DNA of 64,000 nt, from positions 1,074,304-1,138,303 of the forward strand of contig NZ_JACSPM010000001.1 in the NCBI RefSeq assembly GCF_014837165.1. Reading direction: 5' to 3'. Below, one piece after another: positions 51,728 through 61,726 of this stretch (its first letter is position 1; every line of letters starts with the position of its first letter). The notes beneath the pieces were generated by a model. It was not told the DNA's origin. It saw only the letters and a list, made by a program, of their open reading frames with translations, and did no database searches. Position numbers and translations under genes: made by a program. This DNA is from Microbacterium gallinarum. Lineage in GTDB: Bacteria; Actinomycetota; Actinomycetes; Actinomycetales; Microbacteriaceae.

Positions 51728-52890
51728 GATGCGCCCTCCTCGAAGGATGCCTCGTACCCGGCGAGCCACTCCCGCTGCGCCTCGACGAGCGGATGCGGCT
51801 CGGAATAGACGTGGTCGAACATCAGCGCGGTGTCGATGCCGCCGAGCGCGTTCGTGCGGGTGCGGACGTCGTCGGCCACGGCCTGCGACTCGGCCGCGAC
51901 GTCGGCGAAGAACGCGTCGGAGGCGCCACGCGCACGGAGGTAGGTCTCCATGCGGGCGATCGGGTCGCGGCGGCGCCACGACTCCTCTTCATCGGACGTG
52001 CGGTACTTGGTCGGGTCGTCGCTCGTGGTGTGCGCGCCCATGCGGTAGGTCATCGCCTCGATCGCTCGGGGTCCCTCGCCCGACCGCGCCTCGTCGAGCG
52101 CGACGCGGGTGACCGCCCAGCTCGCGAGCACGTCGTTGCCGTCGACCGGGATGCTCGGCATGCCGTAACCGGCGCCGCGTCTGAACAGCGGCGCCCGCGA
52201 CTGCGTCGCGACGGGCACGGAGATCGCCCACTGGTTGTTCTGCAGGAAGAAGACCTCGGGCGTGCGGTAGCTCGCCGCGAACACCATCGCCTCGTGCACG
52301 TCGCCCTGGCTGGACGCGCCGTCGCCGTAGTAGACGATGACGGCCTCATCGCGTTCGGGGTCGCCCGTGCCGCAGCGCCCGTCGAAGACGAGCCCCATGC
52401 CGAACCCGGTCGCGTGCAGCGTCTGCGCGCCGAGCACCAGCGTGTAGATGTGCGTGTTGCCGTTCTTCGGGTCGGTCGGGTCCCAGCCGCCGTGGGTCAG
52501 GCCGCGCATCAGCCGGATGATGTCGACGGGGTCGACCCCGCGGATACGCGTGACGACGTGCTCGCGGTACGACGGGAACAGATGGTCCTGGGTGCGCGCG
52601 GCGCGCGCGGAGCCGACCTGGGCGGCCTCCTGGCCGAAGCTCGGCGGCCACAGGGCGAGCTGTCCCTGACGCTGCAGGTTGGTCGCCTGCACGTCGAAGG
52701 CCCGGATGACCGCCATGTCGCGGTAGAAGCCTTCGAGGTCGGCGTCGGCCAGTCCGTCGACGAGCGCGCGGTACGGCTCGGCGGCGGGCGACGGGGCGAA
52801 CGTGCCGTCAGCGGCGAGGAAGCGGACCGTGCCCGGGTCGTCGGCGAGCGCGGCAGCCGCGAGCTCGACCGTTCCGTCGATCGACGTCAC
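51724..52890 (-). CDS. bkdA: Branched-chain 2-oxoacid dehydrogenase E1 alpha subunit
   Basis: 388 residues, GTG start inside the aminotransferase gene (GTGA overlap). The thiamine-diphosphate motif is [20 protein letters not shown] (GDGx25N), with [18 protein letters not shown] after it. The phosphorylation-loop-like region reads [17 protein letters not shown], as in BCKDHA. It decarboxylates 2-oxo acids from Val, Leu and Ile and feeds E2. In actinobacteria these products prime branched fatty acids. Confidence 0.93.
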   Translation of the reverse strand: MTSIDGTVELAAAALADDPGTVRFLAADGTFAPSPAAEPYRALVDGLADADLEGFYRDMAVIRAFDVQATNLQRQGQLALWPPSFGQEAAQVGSARAARTQDHLFPSYREHVVTRIRGVDPVDIIRLMRGLTHGGWDPTDPKNGNTHIYTLVLGAQTLHATGFGMGLVFDGRCGTGDPERDEAVIVYYGDGASSQGDVHEAMVFAASYRTPEVFFLQNNQWAISVPVATQSRAPLFRRGAGYGMPSIPVDGNDVLASWAVTRVALDEARSGEGPRAIEAMTYRMGAHTTSDDPTKYRTSDEEESWRRRDPIARMETYLRARGASDAFFADVAAESQAVADDVRTRTNALGGIDTALMFDHVYSEPHPLVEAQREWLAGYEASFEEGAS

Positions 52891-54008
52891 CGCTCGACGC
52901 TCTCTCGCGCGCCGGCGTGACCGGCGGGGAGGTGGCTGACGAGCGATGCCGCGATCCGCAGCACCTTCTCGACCGACTCCGCCTCGCCGACCGAGATCCG
53001 GATGCCATCGCCCGCGAACGGGCGGACGATGATCCCCGCCTCGTCGAACGCCTGCGCGGCCGTGAGCGTCTCGTCGCCGGTGGGCAGCCACACGAAGTTG
53101 CCCTGCGCGTCGGGGACCCGCCAGCCGGCGTCGCGCAGCGCGGCGACGAGCTGGTCGCGCCGTTCGGCGATCGCGCGGACCCGGTCGAGCAGCTCCTCCT
53201 CGGCGTCGAGACTCGCGAGCGCGGCGACCTCGGCCTGGGCCGTGACCGACAGCGGGATGCTCGTGCTGCGCGCCGCGTCGAGGATGCGCTTGTGGCCTAC
53301 CGCGTAGCCCACACGCAGCCCCGCGAGCCCGAAGGCCTTGGAGAACGTGCGGAGCACGACCACGTTCGGGTAGGTCGCGTTGCCCAGTACGAGCAGGCCG
53401 TCCACCGCGTCGGGGTCGGTGACGAACTCGGCGTACGCCTCGTCGAGGATGACGAGCACATCGGACGGCACCTGTGCGATGAACGCGTCGAACTCGGCCT
53501 GGGTGACGATCGGGCCCGTCGGGTTGTTGGGGCTGCACACGATGATGGAGCGCGTGCGCTCGGTGATCGCGGCCACCATCGCCGGAAGGTCGTGGCGCGC
53601 GCCCTCGGCGAGGGGGACCTCCACGGCGGTTGCGCCGGCGACGACGGCGAGCCACGGGTAGGCCTCGAACGAGCGCCAGGCGTAGATCACCTCGTCGCCC
53701 GGGCCCGACGTCGCGAGGATGAGCTGCGCGAGGATCGAGACGCTGCCGGCTCCGATGTGCACCTCGTCGGAGGCGACGCCGAACCGCTCGGCCAGGCGCT
53801 CGCGGAGGCGGGCGGCCGAGGCATCCGGGTACCGATTCACGGCCGTCGCGGAGCGGATCGCCTCGACGACGCCGGGCAGGGGGTCGAAGGGGTTCTCGTT
53901 GCTCGACAGCTTGAACGCGTCGCCACCGGCCTGCCGACCCTGCTTGTACGGAGGGAGTGCGGCGATCTCGGGGCGGACGCGGATGGGAATGTCGGATGCG
54001 TCGGTCAC
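52887..54008 (-). CDS. HisC-like PLP aminotransferase
   Basis: 373-residue fold-type I aminotransferase close to HisC and the aromatic aminotransferase Pat. [13 protein letters not shown] opens the family, [10 protein letters not shown] and LDEAYAEFV carry the pyridine-ring Asp/Tyr, [17 protein letters not shown] holds the PLP lysine, and FVWLPTG and GIRISVG are the substrate Arg region. It begins with GTG six bases after a TAGACT box. A GTGA overlap ties it to bkdA, so it may supply 2-oxo acids to the dehydrogenase, with no other his gene nearby. Confidence 0.88.
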   Translation of the reverse strand: MTDASDIPIRVRPEIAALPPYKQGRQAGGDAFKLSSNENPFDPLPGVVEAIRSATAVNRYPDASAARLRERLAERFGVASDEVHIGAGSVSILAQLILATSGPGDEVIYAWRSFEAYPWLAVVAGATAVEVPLAEGARHDLPAMVAAITERTRSIIVCSPNNPTGPIVTQAEFDAFIAQVPSDVLVILDEAYAEFVTDPDAVDGLLVLGNATYPNVVVLRTFSKAFGLAGLRVGYAVGHKRILDAARSTSIPLSVTAQAEVAALASLDAEEELLDRVRAIAERRDQLVAALRDAGWRVPDAQGNFVWLPTGDETLTAAQAFDEAGIIVRPFAGDGIRISVGEAESVEKVLRIAASLVSHLPAGHAGARESVER

Positions 54009-54014
54009 CCTGCG

Positions 54015-54020
54015 AGTCTA
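54015..54020 (-). promoter_or_regulatory. -10 box of the aminotransferase-bkd operon (leaderless layout)
   Basis: TAGACT on the minus strand ends six bases before the GTG at 54008. Confidence 0.6.
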
Positions 54021-54118
54021 CGAGCGCGCCGTATGCCGACGGGAGGATACGTGGGCGTCCGAACACCTGGCACGGCGTCCTCGCACACGCGCGGAGCGCG
54101 TGCCAGACTGTGCTCACT

Positions 54119-54511
54119 ATGGGCTTCATCATCCGCGTCGTCGTCAATGCCTTCGCGATCTGGGTCGTCACTCTGATCACGGCTCTGCAGGTCACGGTCA
54201 TCCCGTTCCCGCCCGGCGAGACCCTCCAGCTCGTGCTCACGCTGCTGGCGGTCGCCGCCATCTTCGCCCTCGTCAACACGATCCTCGGCACCGTCATCAA
54301 GGTGCTGGCCTTCCCGCTGTACATCCTCACGCTCGGCCTCATCGGCCTGCTGATCAACGCGTTCCTGCTGTGGTTCACGGCCTGGATCACGAGCTTCTGG
54401 AGCTGGGGCCTGCGCGTCGAGGACTTCTGGCTCGGACTTGTGGCGGCGATCATCATCTCGCTGATCAACTGGATCTTCGGCATCATCCTGCGCCCGCGGC
54501 AGAAGGACTGA
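54119..54511 (+). CDS. Phage-holin-family (YvlD/Mycobact_4TM type) membrane protein
   Basis: 130 residues with four helices (about 5-25, 37-59, 63-92 and 101-123). VLTLLAVAAIFALVNTILGT, VIKVLAFPLYILTLGLIGLL and the loop FTAWITSFWSWGLRVEDFW are hallmarks of PF04020. Despite the name, these proteins are widespread chromosomal membrane proteins and do not indicate a prophage. No phage gene is nearby. The stop overlaps the convergent hydrolase gene by 29 bp. Confidence 0.82.
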   Translation: MGFIIRVVVNAFAIWVVTLITALQVTVIPFPPGETLQLVLTLLAVAAIFALVNTILGTVIKVLAFPLYILTLGLIGLLINAFLLWFTAWITSFWSWGLRVEDFWLGLVAAIIISLINWIFGIILRPRQKD

Positions 54512-55856
54512 CGACGGCGCGGTCGCCCCGCACCGCGGCGAACTCCAGCACCTCGACCGACTCAGCCTCGGCGAGCCCCGCGAACACGTCGCGGACCTGG
54601 CCCATTCGCGGGTCGCTCGACGCGTCGACGAGGACCGCAGTGTCGGTGTACGACATCATCCGGTGCGCCGGCACGCCGAGATCGCCCAGCCCCGACGGGG
54701 AGTCGGCCTCTCGCTCGGCGACGAAGCTGCCCGGCGCGCCCACCGCTCCGTCGTGACCGGCTCCGGCGAGCGCGGCGACAGGATCGTCCGTGTGCCGCAT
54801 GGCGACGCTCAGCGTGCCGGGACCGACGTCCGCCTCGACGGGTGAGCCGAACGACACGAGCGTGCGCACGTCGTAGTCGCCCTCGAGCGCGAGATGCGAC
54901 GTGATCATCGCGCCCTGCGAGTGCCCGAACGCGTGGACGACATCGCCGGGCTCGGCCCCGGCTGCGGCGAGCGCCGCCTCGGTCGCCTCGTACGACGCCG
55001 AAGACGACCCGGCGTAGAGCTGCGCGTTCGACAGGTTGTCCCACGGATCGTCGCCGCCGGCCGCGAACGTCTGCATGCCCGCCACGTACACGGCATACTG
55101 CCGCGAGCCGTCGGCCATCGTGTACCGCTCGACGCGCACGCGTGAGTCACCGCCGCCGGGCATTCGCCTCGCAGCGCCTGCGAGGCCCGTCGGCGCGACC
55201 GTCGGCGTCTCGACCGGCGGCACACGCGTCAGCGTGACCGGATCGCGGCCACGCCCGGTGAGGCGCGCGTCAGCATCGAGCCGGCCGAACCCGCCGACCC
55301 CGGCAACGACACCCAGCCCGAGCGCGAGCCCGCCGAGCGCCACGCCGCCGACGATCGCGCCGGTCGCGCTGACCTCGTTGCCGACGACGATGCCGACCTC
55401 GGTGGCCTCGCGGACGAGGTCGCCGGGTGCGTTCACCGTCCACCAGAACCGGGCCTCCGCAGCCGCGGCCGCGGCGTCGGGATGCCGTGCGACCAGGGTC
55501 TCGCGCAGACGATCGATGCGCGCGACCGCGTCGCGATCGGCCGAGAGCACGGCGGCATGATGCTGGGCGTCGAGCTCGACGAGTTCGTACACGGCGGCCG
55601 CCTCCCGGAGGGCGTGGGCGATCTCTTTCGCGCCGACGAGCGATGCTGTCAGCCGAGAGCGCAGGGTCGCGGCGGCTCCGGCGGCGTCCCACGCGTGGGC
55701 GCGTGCGGTGAAGAGCATCATCTCCAGCGAGCCGACGCGGTGGCACAGCGCGTCGAGTTCTTCGCGCGCTGCGACGAACTGCGCCGCTGTGCGCCGCAGC
55801 GTCTCGGTGTCGACGGCGACGACCCCGCCGCCGCTGAACTGCACGTCGTCGCTCAT
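54483..55856 (-). CDS. Alpha/beta hydrolase with helical N-terminal region, possible secreted effector
   Basis: 457 residues. Residues 15-130 form helices with a WXG-like feature (AWDAAGAAATLRSRL, Trp56), resembling the N terminus of type VII-associated proteins. Glycine/alanine-rich hydrophobic segments follow at 160-190. The C-terminal hydrolase has AFGHSQGAMITSHLAL (Ser313), an Asp in HTDDPVAAL and a His in PAHRMMSYTDTA. No classical signal peptide is present. The start shares a base with the stop of the WXG-like gene, so the pair is co-translated. Its substrate is unknown. Confidence 0.7.
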   Translation of the reverse strand: MSDDVQFSGGGVVAVDTETLRRTAAQFVAAREELDALCHRVGSLEMMLFTARAHAWDAAGAAATLRSRLTASLVGAKEIAHALREAAAVYELVELDAQHHAAVLSADRDAVARIDRLRETLVARHPDAAAAAAEARFWWTVNAPGDLVREATEVGIVVGNEVSATGAIVGGVALGGLALGLGVVAGVGGFGRLDADARLTGRGRDPVTLTRVPPVETPTVAPTGLAGAARRMPGGGDSRVRVERYTMADGSRQYAVYVAGMQTFAAGGDDPWDNLSNAQLYAGSSSASYEATEAALAAAGAEPGDVVHAFGHSQGAMITSHLALEGDYDVRTLVSFGSPVEADVGPGTLSVAMRHTDDPVAALAGAGHDGAVGAPGSFVAEREADSPSGLGDLGVPAHRMMSYTDTAVLVDASSDPRMGQVRDVFAGLAEAESVEVLEFAAVRGDRAVVSPSAAGAG

Positions 55857-56134
55857 CAGAGGCCCCGATCCGACGAGAACAGCACCGCATCACGCGCGCG
55901 CAACGCCGACAGGCGCGCGGTCTCGGCGAGGCAGACCAGGCCCGACACGTCGCCGGCCCACTCCTCGGCACGGGCGTGGAAGACCGTCGCCGCGGAGGAC
56001 TGCCAGTCGGTCGCCGCCGACAGCGCTCGAGCGAGAGCCGCGACGTCGACGAGCCGATCACTGACCGCCGCCAGCTCCCGCGCGACGATGTGCAGCTGGG
56101 AGGCGACGCCTGGCGCCCACGTCGTATCGTGCAT
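55856..56134 (-). CDS. WXG100-like small helical protein
   Basis: 92 residues, the usual size of WXG100 proteins, all helical. The central turn reads TDWQSSAATVF, with Trp44 where WXG would be, but serine replaces the glycine. No cysteine pair, signal peptide or membrane segment is seen. It lies directly before the hydrolase whose N terminus has a similar helical region, which suggests they form a heterodimer exported by a type VII system. No ESX machinery genes are in the window. Confidence 0.6.
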   Translation of the reverse strand: MHDTTWAPGVASQLHIVARELAAVSDRLVDVAALARALSAATDWQSSAATVFHARAEEWAGDVSGLVCLAETARLSALRARDAVLFSSDRGL

Positions 56135-56265
56135 CGCCCCATGCTCGTCGGGCGCGGCCGCGTCTCCCCGTGGACGCCGACGACCTGTGCACGGCGACCA
56201 TCACCCGCACGGCTGTGAAGGAGGAGTGGAGGGCGCGGCATCCGCTCTCCTCCAGCGAACGAGAA

Positions 56266-56294
56266 GACGCCGCCCCGACGTGCGCGGCGGCGTC
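56266..56294 (-). terminator. Terminator hairpin after the secreted nuclease gene
   Basis: GACGCCGC (56266-56273) pairs with GCGGCGTC (56287-56294); on the minus strand TTCTCGTTC follows. It separates the nuclease from the WXG-like gene. Confidence 0.6.
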
Positions 56295-56312
56295 CTCATC
56301 GTCTGCCGAGGG

Positions 56313-59300
56313 TCACTCGAGGTCGAGGAGCCCCTTCATCCCGACGATCACCGTGGCGCTGCCGGTCGCGGTGTTGCCCGCGGCGTCCGTCGCCGTGTAG
56401 GTGAAGGTGTACGTCGCCTTGTTCACGGCCTTGACCGTGAAGTGGGTGTCGTCGATGCGGGTCCACGCCGCACGCGCCTGACCGTTGGTGGTCACGCTCG
56501 TGAGCTCGACCGTCACCTCGCCGCGGTCGTCGGCCGCGTCGATCTGCACCGCGATCTCACGGTCCTTGTTGTTGGGCGGGAAGACGAACGACGGGTCGGT
56601 GGTCACCTCGATGGTCGGCGCCGTCGTGTCGGGCGGCGTCAGCTCCAGTCCGACCAGCACCGGGTCGTGGTCGCTCGAGCGGTACGGGTCGGGCGCCCAC
56701 AGTGCGTCCTGCGCCGGCTGCTTGAACGACATGTCGTAGTCGATCAGGCTCGGCTCGTCGGCGTTGATGTTCCACGGCGACGCACCGCGGACGTCTCCGA
56801 GCAGCCCCGGACCGGCCAGCGCGTGGTCGAGGTAGCCGTTCTCGCCGTCGAACACGTAGCTGTACGCGTCCTCGCCCTGGAACTTCAGGATGAGGTCGGT
56901 GTAGCCCTTCGCCGTGAGCGCGGTGATCGGGTCTTCCTTGTCGTACGCGTTGAGGTCGCCGATGATCAGCTCCCGGCCGACGGTTTCCTGCCCGGTCGGG
57001 TCGGTGGTGAGCCAGTCGGCGAGCGCATTGGCCGCGTTCGTGCGGACGACGTTGCAGTTGCCCTGGAGCGGGTCCTCAGACTCGCCTGTGCACGCCGAGC
57101 CTTTCGACTTCAGGTGGTTCACGACGACTGTGAACTTCTCACCGCCGACCTTCTGGAAGGTCTGCGTGAGCCCCGGGCGATTGCGGCTGTCGAGCCAGCG
57201 CGAGTCCTTCGCCTGGTTCATCAGGGCGTAATCGCCGACCGGCGTGACCGTGGCCGGCTTGTAGATGATCGCCGTCGTGATGACATCGGTCCCGATCTTG
57301 CCCGTGACGAGCGGTGCGTAGACATCGGAGCCGAGCTTCTCGTTGAGCGCCGCGGTGAGCGTCGTGAGCGCCTGCGAGTCGGCGTTGTTCTCGATCTCGA
57401 TGAGTCCGAAGACGTCGGCGTCGATCGCCGCGAGCGCCGACACGATCTTCGCCTCCTGGCGGTCGAGCTCCTCCTGCGTGTTCGCGCCGCGGGCGATGTC
57501 GTCGTCCGCCGACGTGTTCGGGTCGTCCAGCGTCGTGAAGTAGTTCAGGACGTTGAAGCTCGACACCAGGATGTCGCCGCCGACCTCAGGCACATCCGGC
57601 CGCGGGTTGGTGGCCGTGTAGATCGGCTTGCCGGTGGGCTGGATGGCGTAGGTGCCGAAGCGGTCATCGAGGATGCCGATCACGTTCTCCAGAGTGTCGC
57701 CCCCGCGGAAGGTGTTGCCGAGGGTGAACACCTCGCCGTTCGGGTGGATCGCAGGATCGGGATTCTGGATGCTGCGCCCGTCGTCGATCGTGATCCGCTC
57801 GGCCACGTTCGACAGGTCCAGTGCCGCTGCGCGCGGGTCGCTCGGCAGGTACCGCGCGGTCGGCACCGACTGACGGGTCAGGCCGACGTCGACCGTGCCG
57901 TAGCGCGCGAACTCGAAGTACTCGAGTATCGACAGCGTCTGCGGGAGGGTGACGTACATGCCCTCGAGCGCCTCGCGCTGCGCGGGCGTGGCGGGGAGCT
58001 GGAACTCCACCGGTGCCGGCAGCGTCACGCCCGAGTCGCAGACTGCCACGTCGGCGAGCACGATCTCGGTCGTCCCCTCGAACTCCTTGACCTCGCCGGC
58101 GACGCTCACGACGTCTCCGACCGAGACCTCTGCGCCGTTCTGCGCGTAGACGAAGATGCCGTCCGACGTCGCGGAGTCGTCGTCGCCGCCGTCCTGCACG
58201 AAGTAGCCGTTGAAGCCGCCGGTCTGGAAGTCGCCGACGACCGTGCCCTTGATGAGCACATCGTTGCCCGCAACGGGCGACGCCATGCCCGAGCCCTGCA
58301 CCGAGCCGATGGTGACGTGCGTCAGGTCGCACCCGGCCTCGATGTCCGGCGGGTCGACGGGCGGGACGGTGAGGGAGTTCGACTTGCCCGGCGTGTTGGC
58401 CGCCTCGCCCTCGATCAGCGTTCCGGCGTAGCCGGGGATGCCTGCCAGGTGGAAGTCGTTGCGCACCCAGTCGGCAGTGGTGTCGGTGTCGGTGCCGTCG
58501 GGGATGCGGGATGCGCCGCCCGGGGCGAACGGCAGTCCGTCGTACGAGACCCCGAGCGTCACACCGCCGTAGGTGCGGTCGGAGGCGCCGCCGTCGTGCA
58601 CGGCCACGGCATCGACGACCTCGAAGCCGAGACCGTCGTCGATCACGCCGTCGTCGTTCGCGTCGATGTCGGTGCCCAGAGCCGGGATCGTGCCGGTGAC
58701 GAGGAGCAGGCTGACCGTGCCGTTCTCGAGGTCGCCGTTGCCGAGCGTGGCGAGACTCCGGCCGGTCATGTCGGCGGCCGGGAAGGAGACGACCTGGTCG
58801 ATCACCCCGAACGCGGGCGTCGTGGTGGAGTCGCCCTCGATCTCGAGCACACGATGGCCCGACAGGTCGGTGCCCGGGGTGGCCAGCAGCTCGACGAACT
58901 CGACGTCGTCGCCGTCGGTGCTCGCCGAGAACTCGTTGATCACGACCTTCTGCGCGGGGGGCTCGCCGCCGCAGTCCGCGGTGTGTGCGCCGAGTCCGCT
59001 GAAGGTGTCGATCGCGAAGCCGTCCCACTCGTCGGCGGGACTGAACGCGTTCGTGCCGTCGGCGTCGCCGATGCATACGTCGGACTGACGTCGGAGCGTG
59101 GCGTCCTGCGCACCGGTCGCACCCGTTCCCCACTCGGTGCCGGGGTCGAAGCCGATCTGCCCGAAGACGTCGACGGCGGTGGAGCCGTTGAAGAGCGCGA
59201 TGGCGTCGTCGCCGTTGTACCAGTTGCCGGTGGCGATCTGATCACCGAGGGCCTGGAGCGCCTCGGAAGCCTGGTTGTTGACGACGACGAATGCGTCACC

Positions 59301-59570
59301 GGCGGCGACGGTGCCCGACAGCGCCACGGTGAGCGTCGAGGTGGCGGAGCCGTTGAAGTACATCCTGAGCGAATAGCCGGTCAGGTCGACGGGCGCATCC
59401 GTCGGGTTGTAGACCTCGAGGGCCTTGTTGTTGCCCGATCCCTCGACGTACTCGCTGATGAACAGCTCGGTCGGGGCCTCGGCTGCCACCGCGGAGGGTG
59501 CGATCAGCCCGGTCAGGGCGATGGCACCGGCGGCGACTATGGCGACGGTTGCTCGTGTGGAACGGCGCAC
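56313..59570 (-). CDS. Secreted ExeM/NucH-type extracellular nuclease
   Basis: 1085 residues, starting at the GTG after AGGAGG. The signal peptide ends about SAVAA (residue 30). A lamin-tail domain (about 31-150, FISEYVEGSGNNKALEVYNP) and a second one (about 200-370, VVINEFSASTDGDDVEFVEL) are followed by an OB-fold-like region (about 410-520). The endonuclease/exonuclease/phosphatase domain (about 660-975) has SSFNVLNYF, LIEIENNADS, NHLKSKGSAC and SSDHDPVLVG. An Ig-like C-terminal domain (985-1085) follows. There is no LPXTG anchor, so it is probably released. It degrades extracellular DNA. Confidence 0.92.
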   Translation of the reverse strand: MRRSTRATVAIVAAGAIALTGLIAPSAVAAEAPTELFISEYVEGSGNNKALEVYNPTDAPVDLTGYSLRMYFNGSATSTLTVALSGTVAAGDAFVVVNNQASEALQALGDQIATGNWYNGDDAIALFNGSTAVDVFGQIGFDPGTEWGTGATGAQDATLRRQSDVCIGDADGTNAFSPADEWDGFAIDTFSGLGAHTADCGGEPPAQKVVINEFSASTDGDDVEFVELLATPGTDLSGHRVLEIEGDSTTTPAFGVIDQVVSFPAADMTGRSLATLGNGDLENGTVSLLLVTGTIPALGTDIDANDDGVIDDGLGFEVVDAVAVHDGGASDRTYGGVTLGVSYDGLPFAPGGASRIPDGTDTDTTADWVRNDFHLAGIPGYAGTLIEGEAANTPGKSNSLTVPPVDPPDIEAGCDLTHVTIGSVQGSGMASPVAGNDVLIKGTVVGDFQTGGFNGYFVQDGGDDDSATSDGIFVYAQNGAEVSVGDVVSVAGEVKEFEGTTEIVLADVAVCDSGVTLPAPVEFQLPATPAQREALEGMYVTLPQTLSILEYFEFARYGTVDVGLTRQSVPTARYLPSDPRAAALDLSNVAERITIDDGRSIQNPDPAIHPNGEVFTLGNTFRGGDTLENVIGILDDRFGTYAIQPTGKPIYTATNPRPDVPEVGGDILVSSFNVLNYFTTLDDPNTSADDDIARGANTQEELDRQEAKIVSALAAIDADVFGLIEIENNADSQALTTLTAALNEKLGSDVYAPLVTGKIGTDVITTAIIYKPATVTPVGDYALMNQAKDSRWLDSRNRPGLTQTFQKVGGEKFTVVVNHLKSKGSACTGESEDPLQGNCNVVRTNAANALADWLTTDPTGQETVGRELIIGDLNAYDKEDPITALTAKGYTDLILKFQGEDAYSYVFDGENGYLDHALAGPGLLGDVRGASPWNINADEPSLIDYDMSFKQPAQDALWAPDPYRSSDHDPVLVGLELTPPDTTAPTIEVTTDPSFVFPPNNKDREIAVQIDAADDRGEVTVELTSVTTNGQARAAWTRIDDTHFTVKAVNKATYTFTYTATDAAGNTATGSATVIVGMKGLLDLE

Positions 59571-59743
59571 AGATCCTCCTGGACATGAGAGAAGGCCGGT
59601 AGGCCTTCCGCGCAAGGCTAGGCGAGCTCGTGTCGCGCGGGAAGGTCAATTAGAGGAGAGTTCGATAACGTTCGGTGACGAGCGGGCGGAGCAGCATCCG
59701 TCACCTCTTGGGCACCCACATTCGGCGCGCAAGAATGGAGGAC

Positions 59744-60250
59744 ATGACGGCCACCCCCGGCGATCCCTTTCGCGTGGTCTTCGTCTGCACCGGGAACATC
59801 TGCCGGTCACCCATGGCTGATGTCGTCTTCCGAGGATTCGCGGATGCCGCAGGCCTGGGCTCGCGCGTCGCATCGACGAGCGCCGGCACCGGCGACTGGC
59901 ACGTCGGCGAACGCGCCGACCAGCGCACCATCGACGCCCTGACCCGCGCCGGCTACGACGGCACTCGACACCGCGCACGACAGTTCACCCACGCCGACTT
60001 CGCCCACAGCGACCTCGTGATCGCGCTCGATCGCAGCCACGAGCGCATCCTGCGGGGCTGGGCGCGCAACGAGTCGGACGCCGACAAGATCGCCCTGCTG
60101 CTGCGGTTCGATCCGGCGGCCACCACGCTCGACGTGCCCGACCCGTATTATGCCGGGCCCGGAATGTTCGACGAGGTGCTCGGTATGATCGAGAGTGCGA
60201 GCCGGGCGCTCTTCCGGCAGCTCGAACCCGCGATCCGTCCGGTGCACTGA
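59744..60250 (+). CDS. Low-molecular-weight protein-tyrosine phosphatase
   Basis: 168 residues. The P-loop VCTGNICRSPM (Cys15, Arg21) is at the N terminus, and the general acid is the Asp in VPDPYYAGPGMFDEV. The ATG at 59744 lies after GGAGGAC; a longer frame upstream has no site. These enzymes dephosphorylate tyrosine kinases of exopolysaccharide export or act on other phosphoproteins; no kinase gene is adjacent, so the target is unknown. Divergent from the nuclease gene and 36 bp before purB. Confidence 0.93.
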   Translation: MTATPGDPFRVVFVCTGNICRSPMADVVFRGFADAAGLGSRVASTSAGTGDWHVGERADQRTIDALTRAGYDGTRHRARQFTHADFAHSDLVIALDRSHERILRGWARNESDADKIALLLRFDPAATTLDVPDPYYAGPGMFDEVLGMIESASRALFRQLEPAIRPVH

Positions 60251-60286
60251 CACCGGCGCCGCCCTCTGCGTCTCGACGGGAGCATC

Positions 60287-61684
60287 GTGACCTCTCTCCA
60301 TCCCACCGCTCTTCCGTGGCAGCCGCTGAGCCCGCTCGACGGGCGCTACCGCGAAGCCGTCACCGGGCTCGCCGACTATCTCTCGGAGGCGGGGCTCAAC
60401 CGCGCGCGCGTCGAGGTCGAGGTCGAGTGGCTGATCGCCCTCACCGACCGGTCGCTGTTCGGCACGTCTCCGCTGAGCGACGACGACAAGTCCCGCCTCC
60501 GCGCCCTCTACCTCGAGTTCGGCCAGGCCGAGATCGACTGGCTCGCCGAGAAGGAAGCGGTGACCCGCCACGACGTGAAGGCCGTCGAGTACCTCGTGCG
60601 CGACCGCCTCTCCACGCTGGGGCTCGACTCGATCGCCGAACTGACCCACTTCGCCTGCACGAGCGAGGACATCAACTCCACCTCGTACGCGCTCACTGTG
60701 CAGCGCGCGGTGGAGCGGGTGTGGCTGCCGAAACTGCGCGCGGTCATCAACGCGCTCACCGACCTCGCCGTACGTCACCGCGACGCCGCGATGCTCTCCC
60801 GCACCCACGGCCAGCCCGCCACCCCGTCCACGATGGGCAAGGAGCTCGCCGTGTTCGCGTGGCGCCTCACGCGCGTGGCCGATCAGATCGAGGCCGGCGA
60901 CTACCTCGCGAAGTTCTCGGGTGCCACGGGCACCTGGTCAGCGCACCTGTCGGCCGATCCCGACGTCGACTGGCCCGAGCTCACCCGCTCGTTCATCGAA
61001 GGACTCGGCCTCGGGTTCAACGTGCTCACGACGCAGATCGAGTCGCACGACTGGCAGGTCGAGCTCTACGATCGCGTGCGGCATGCCGGCGGCATCCTGC
61101 ACAATCTCGCCACCGACGTGTGGACCTACATCTCCATCGGCTACTTCACGCAGATCCCCGTCGCGGGCGCCACGGGCTCGTCGACGATGCCGCACAAGAT
61201 CAACCCGATCCGCTTCGAGAACGCCGAGGCGAATCTCGAGATCGCCGGCGGACTCCTCGGCACGCTCTCGCAGACGCTCGTCACGAGCCGCCTGCAGCGC
61301 GACCTCACCGACTCGACGACGCAGCGCAACATCGGCGTCGCGTTCGGCCACTCGCTGCTGGCGCTCGACAACCTGCAGCGCGGGCTGAGCGAGATCTCCC
61401 TCGCCGAGGACGTGCTGCTGGCCGACCTCGACGCGAACTGGGAGGTGCTCGCCGAGGCGATCCAGACGGTCGTGCGGGCCGAGATCGCCGCCGGCCGCTC
61501 GCAGATCAGCGACCCCTACGCGCTGCTGAAGGACCTCACGCGCGGCCGCCGGGTCGGCGCCGCGGAGCTCGCCGAGTTCGTGCGCGGACTCGACATCGGC
61601 GAGGCGGCGAAGGAGCGCCTGCTCGCCCTCACTCCGGCGACGTACGACGGCCTCGCCTCGAAGCTGGTCGACGAGCTCGGCTGA
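60287..61684 (+). CDS. purB: Adenylosuccinate lyase
   Basis: 465 residues, GTG start with ACGGGAG upstream. It catalyses two fumarate-releasing steps of purine synthesis. The fumarase/lyase signature TGSSTMPHKINPIRFEN is present, with THFACTSEDINSTSYAL and the His of SRTHGQPATPSTMGKE. The length fits the longer purB subgroup, as in E. coli (about 456 residues). The upstream phosphatase may be cotranscribed. Confidence 0.96.
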   Translation: MTSLHPTALPWQPLSPLDGRYREAVTGLADYLSEAGLNRARVEVEVEWLIALTDRSLFGTSPLSDDDKSRLRALYLEFGQAEIDWLAEKEAVTRHDVKAVEYLVRDRLSTLGLDSIAELTHFACTSEDINSTSYALTVQRAVERVWLPKLRAVINALTDLAVRHRDAAMLSRTHGQPATPSTMGKELAVFAWRLTRVADQIEAGDYLAKFSGATGTWSAHLSADPDVDWPELTRSFIEGLGLGFNVLTTQIESHDWQVELYDRVRHAGGILHNLATDVWTYISIGYFTQIPVAGATGSSTMPHKINPIRFENAEANLEIAGGLLGTLSQTLVTSRLQRDLTDSTTQRNIGVAFGHSLLALDNLQRGLSEISLAEDVLLADLDANWEVLAEAIQTVVRAEIAAGRSQISDPYALLKDLTRGRRVGAAELAEFVRGLDIGEAAKERLLALTPATYDGLASKLVDELG

Positions 61685-61726
61685 CGCTCAGGCCGTTCGC
61701 CTGCGGCAGCCGGCCGGCAGTCCCCG

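Noticed and set aside
54119..54511. Holin-family gene as evidence of a prophage
   Set aside because: PF04020 proteins are ordinary chromosomal membrane proteins, and no phage structural, lysis or integrase gene is nearby.
55482..59588. 1368-codon open frame on the plus strand opposite the secreted nuclease
   Set aside because: The composition is shadow-like (Val/Arg/Asp-rich) and the minus strand carries clear nuclease domains and a ribosome-binding site.
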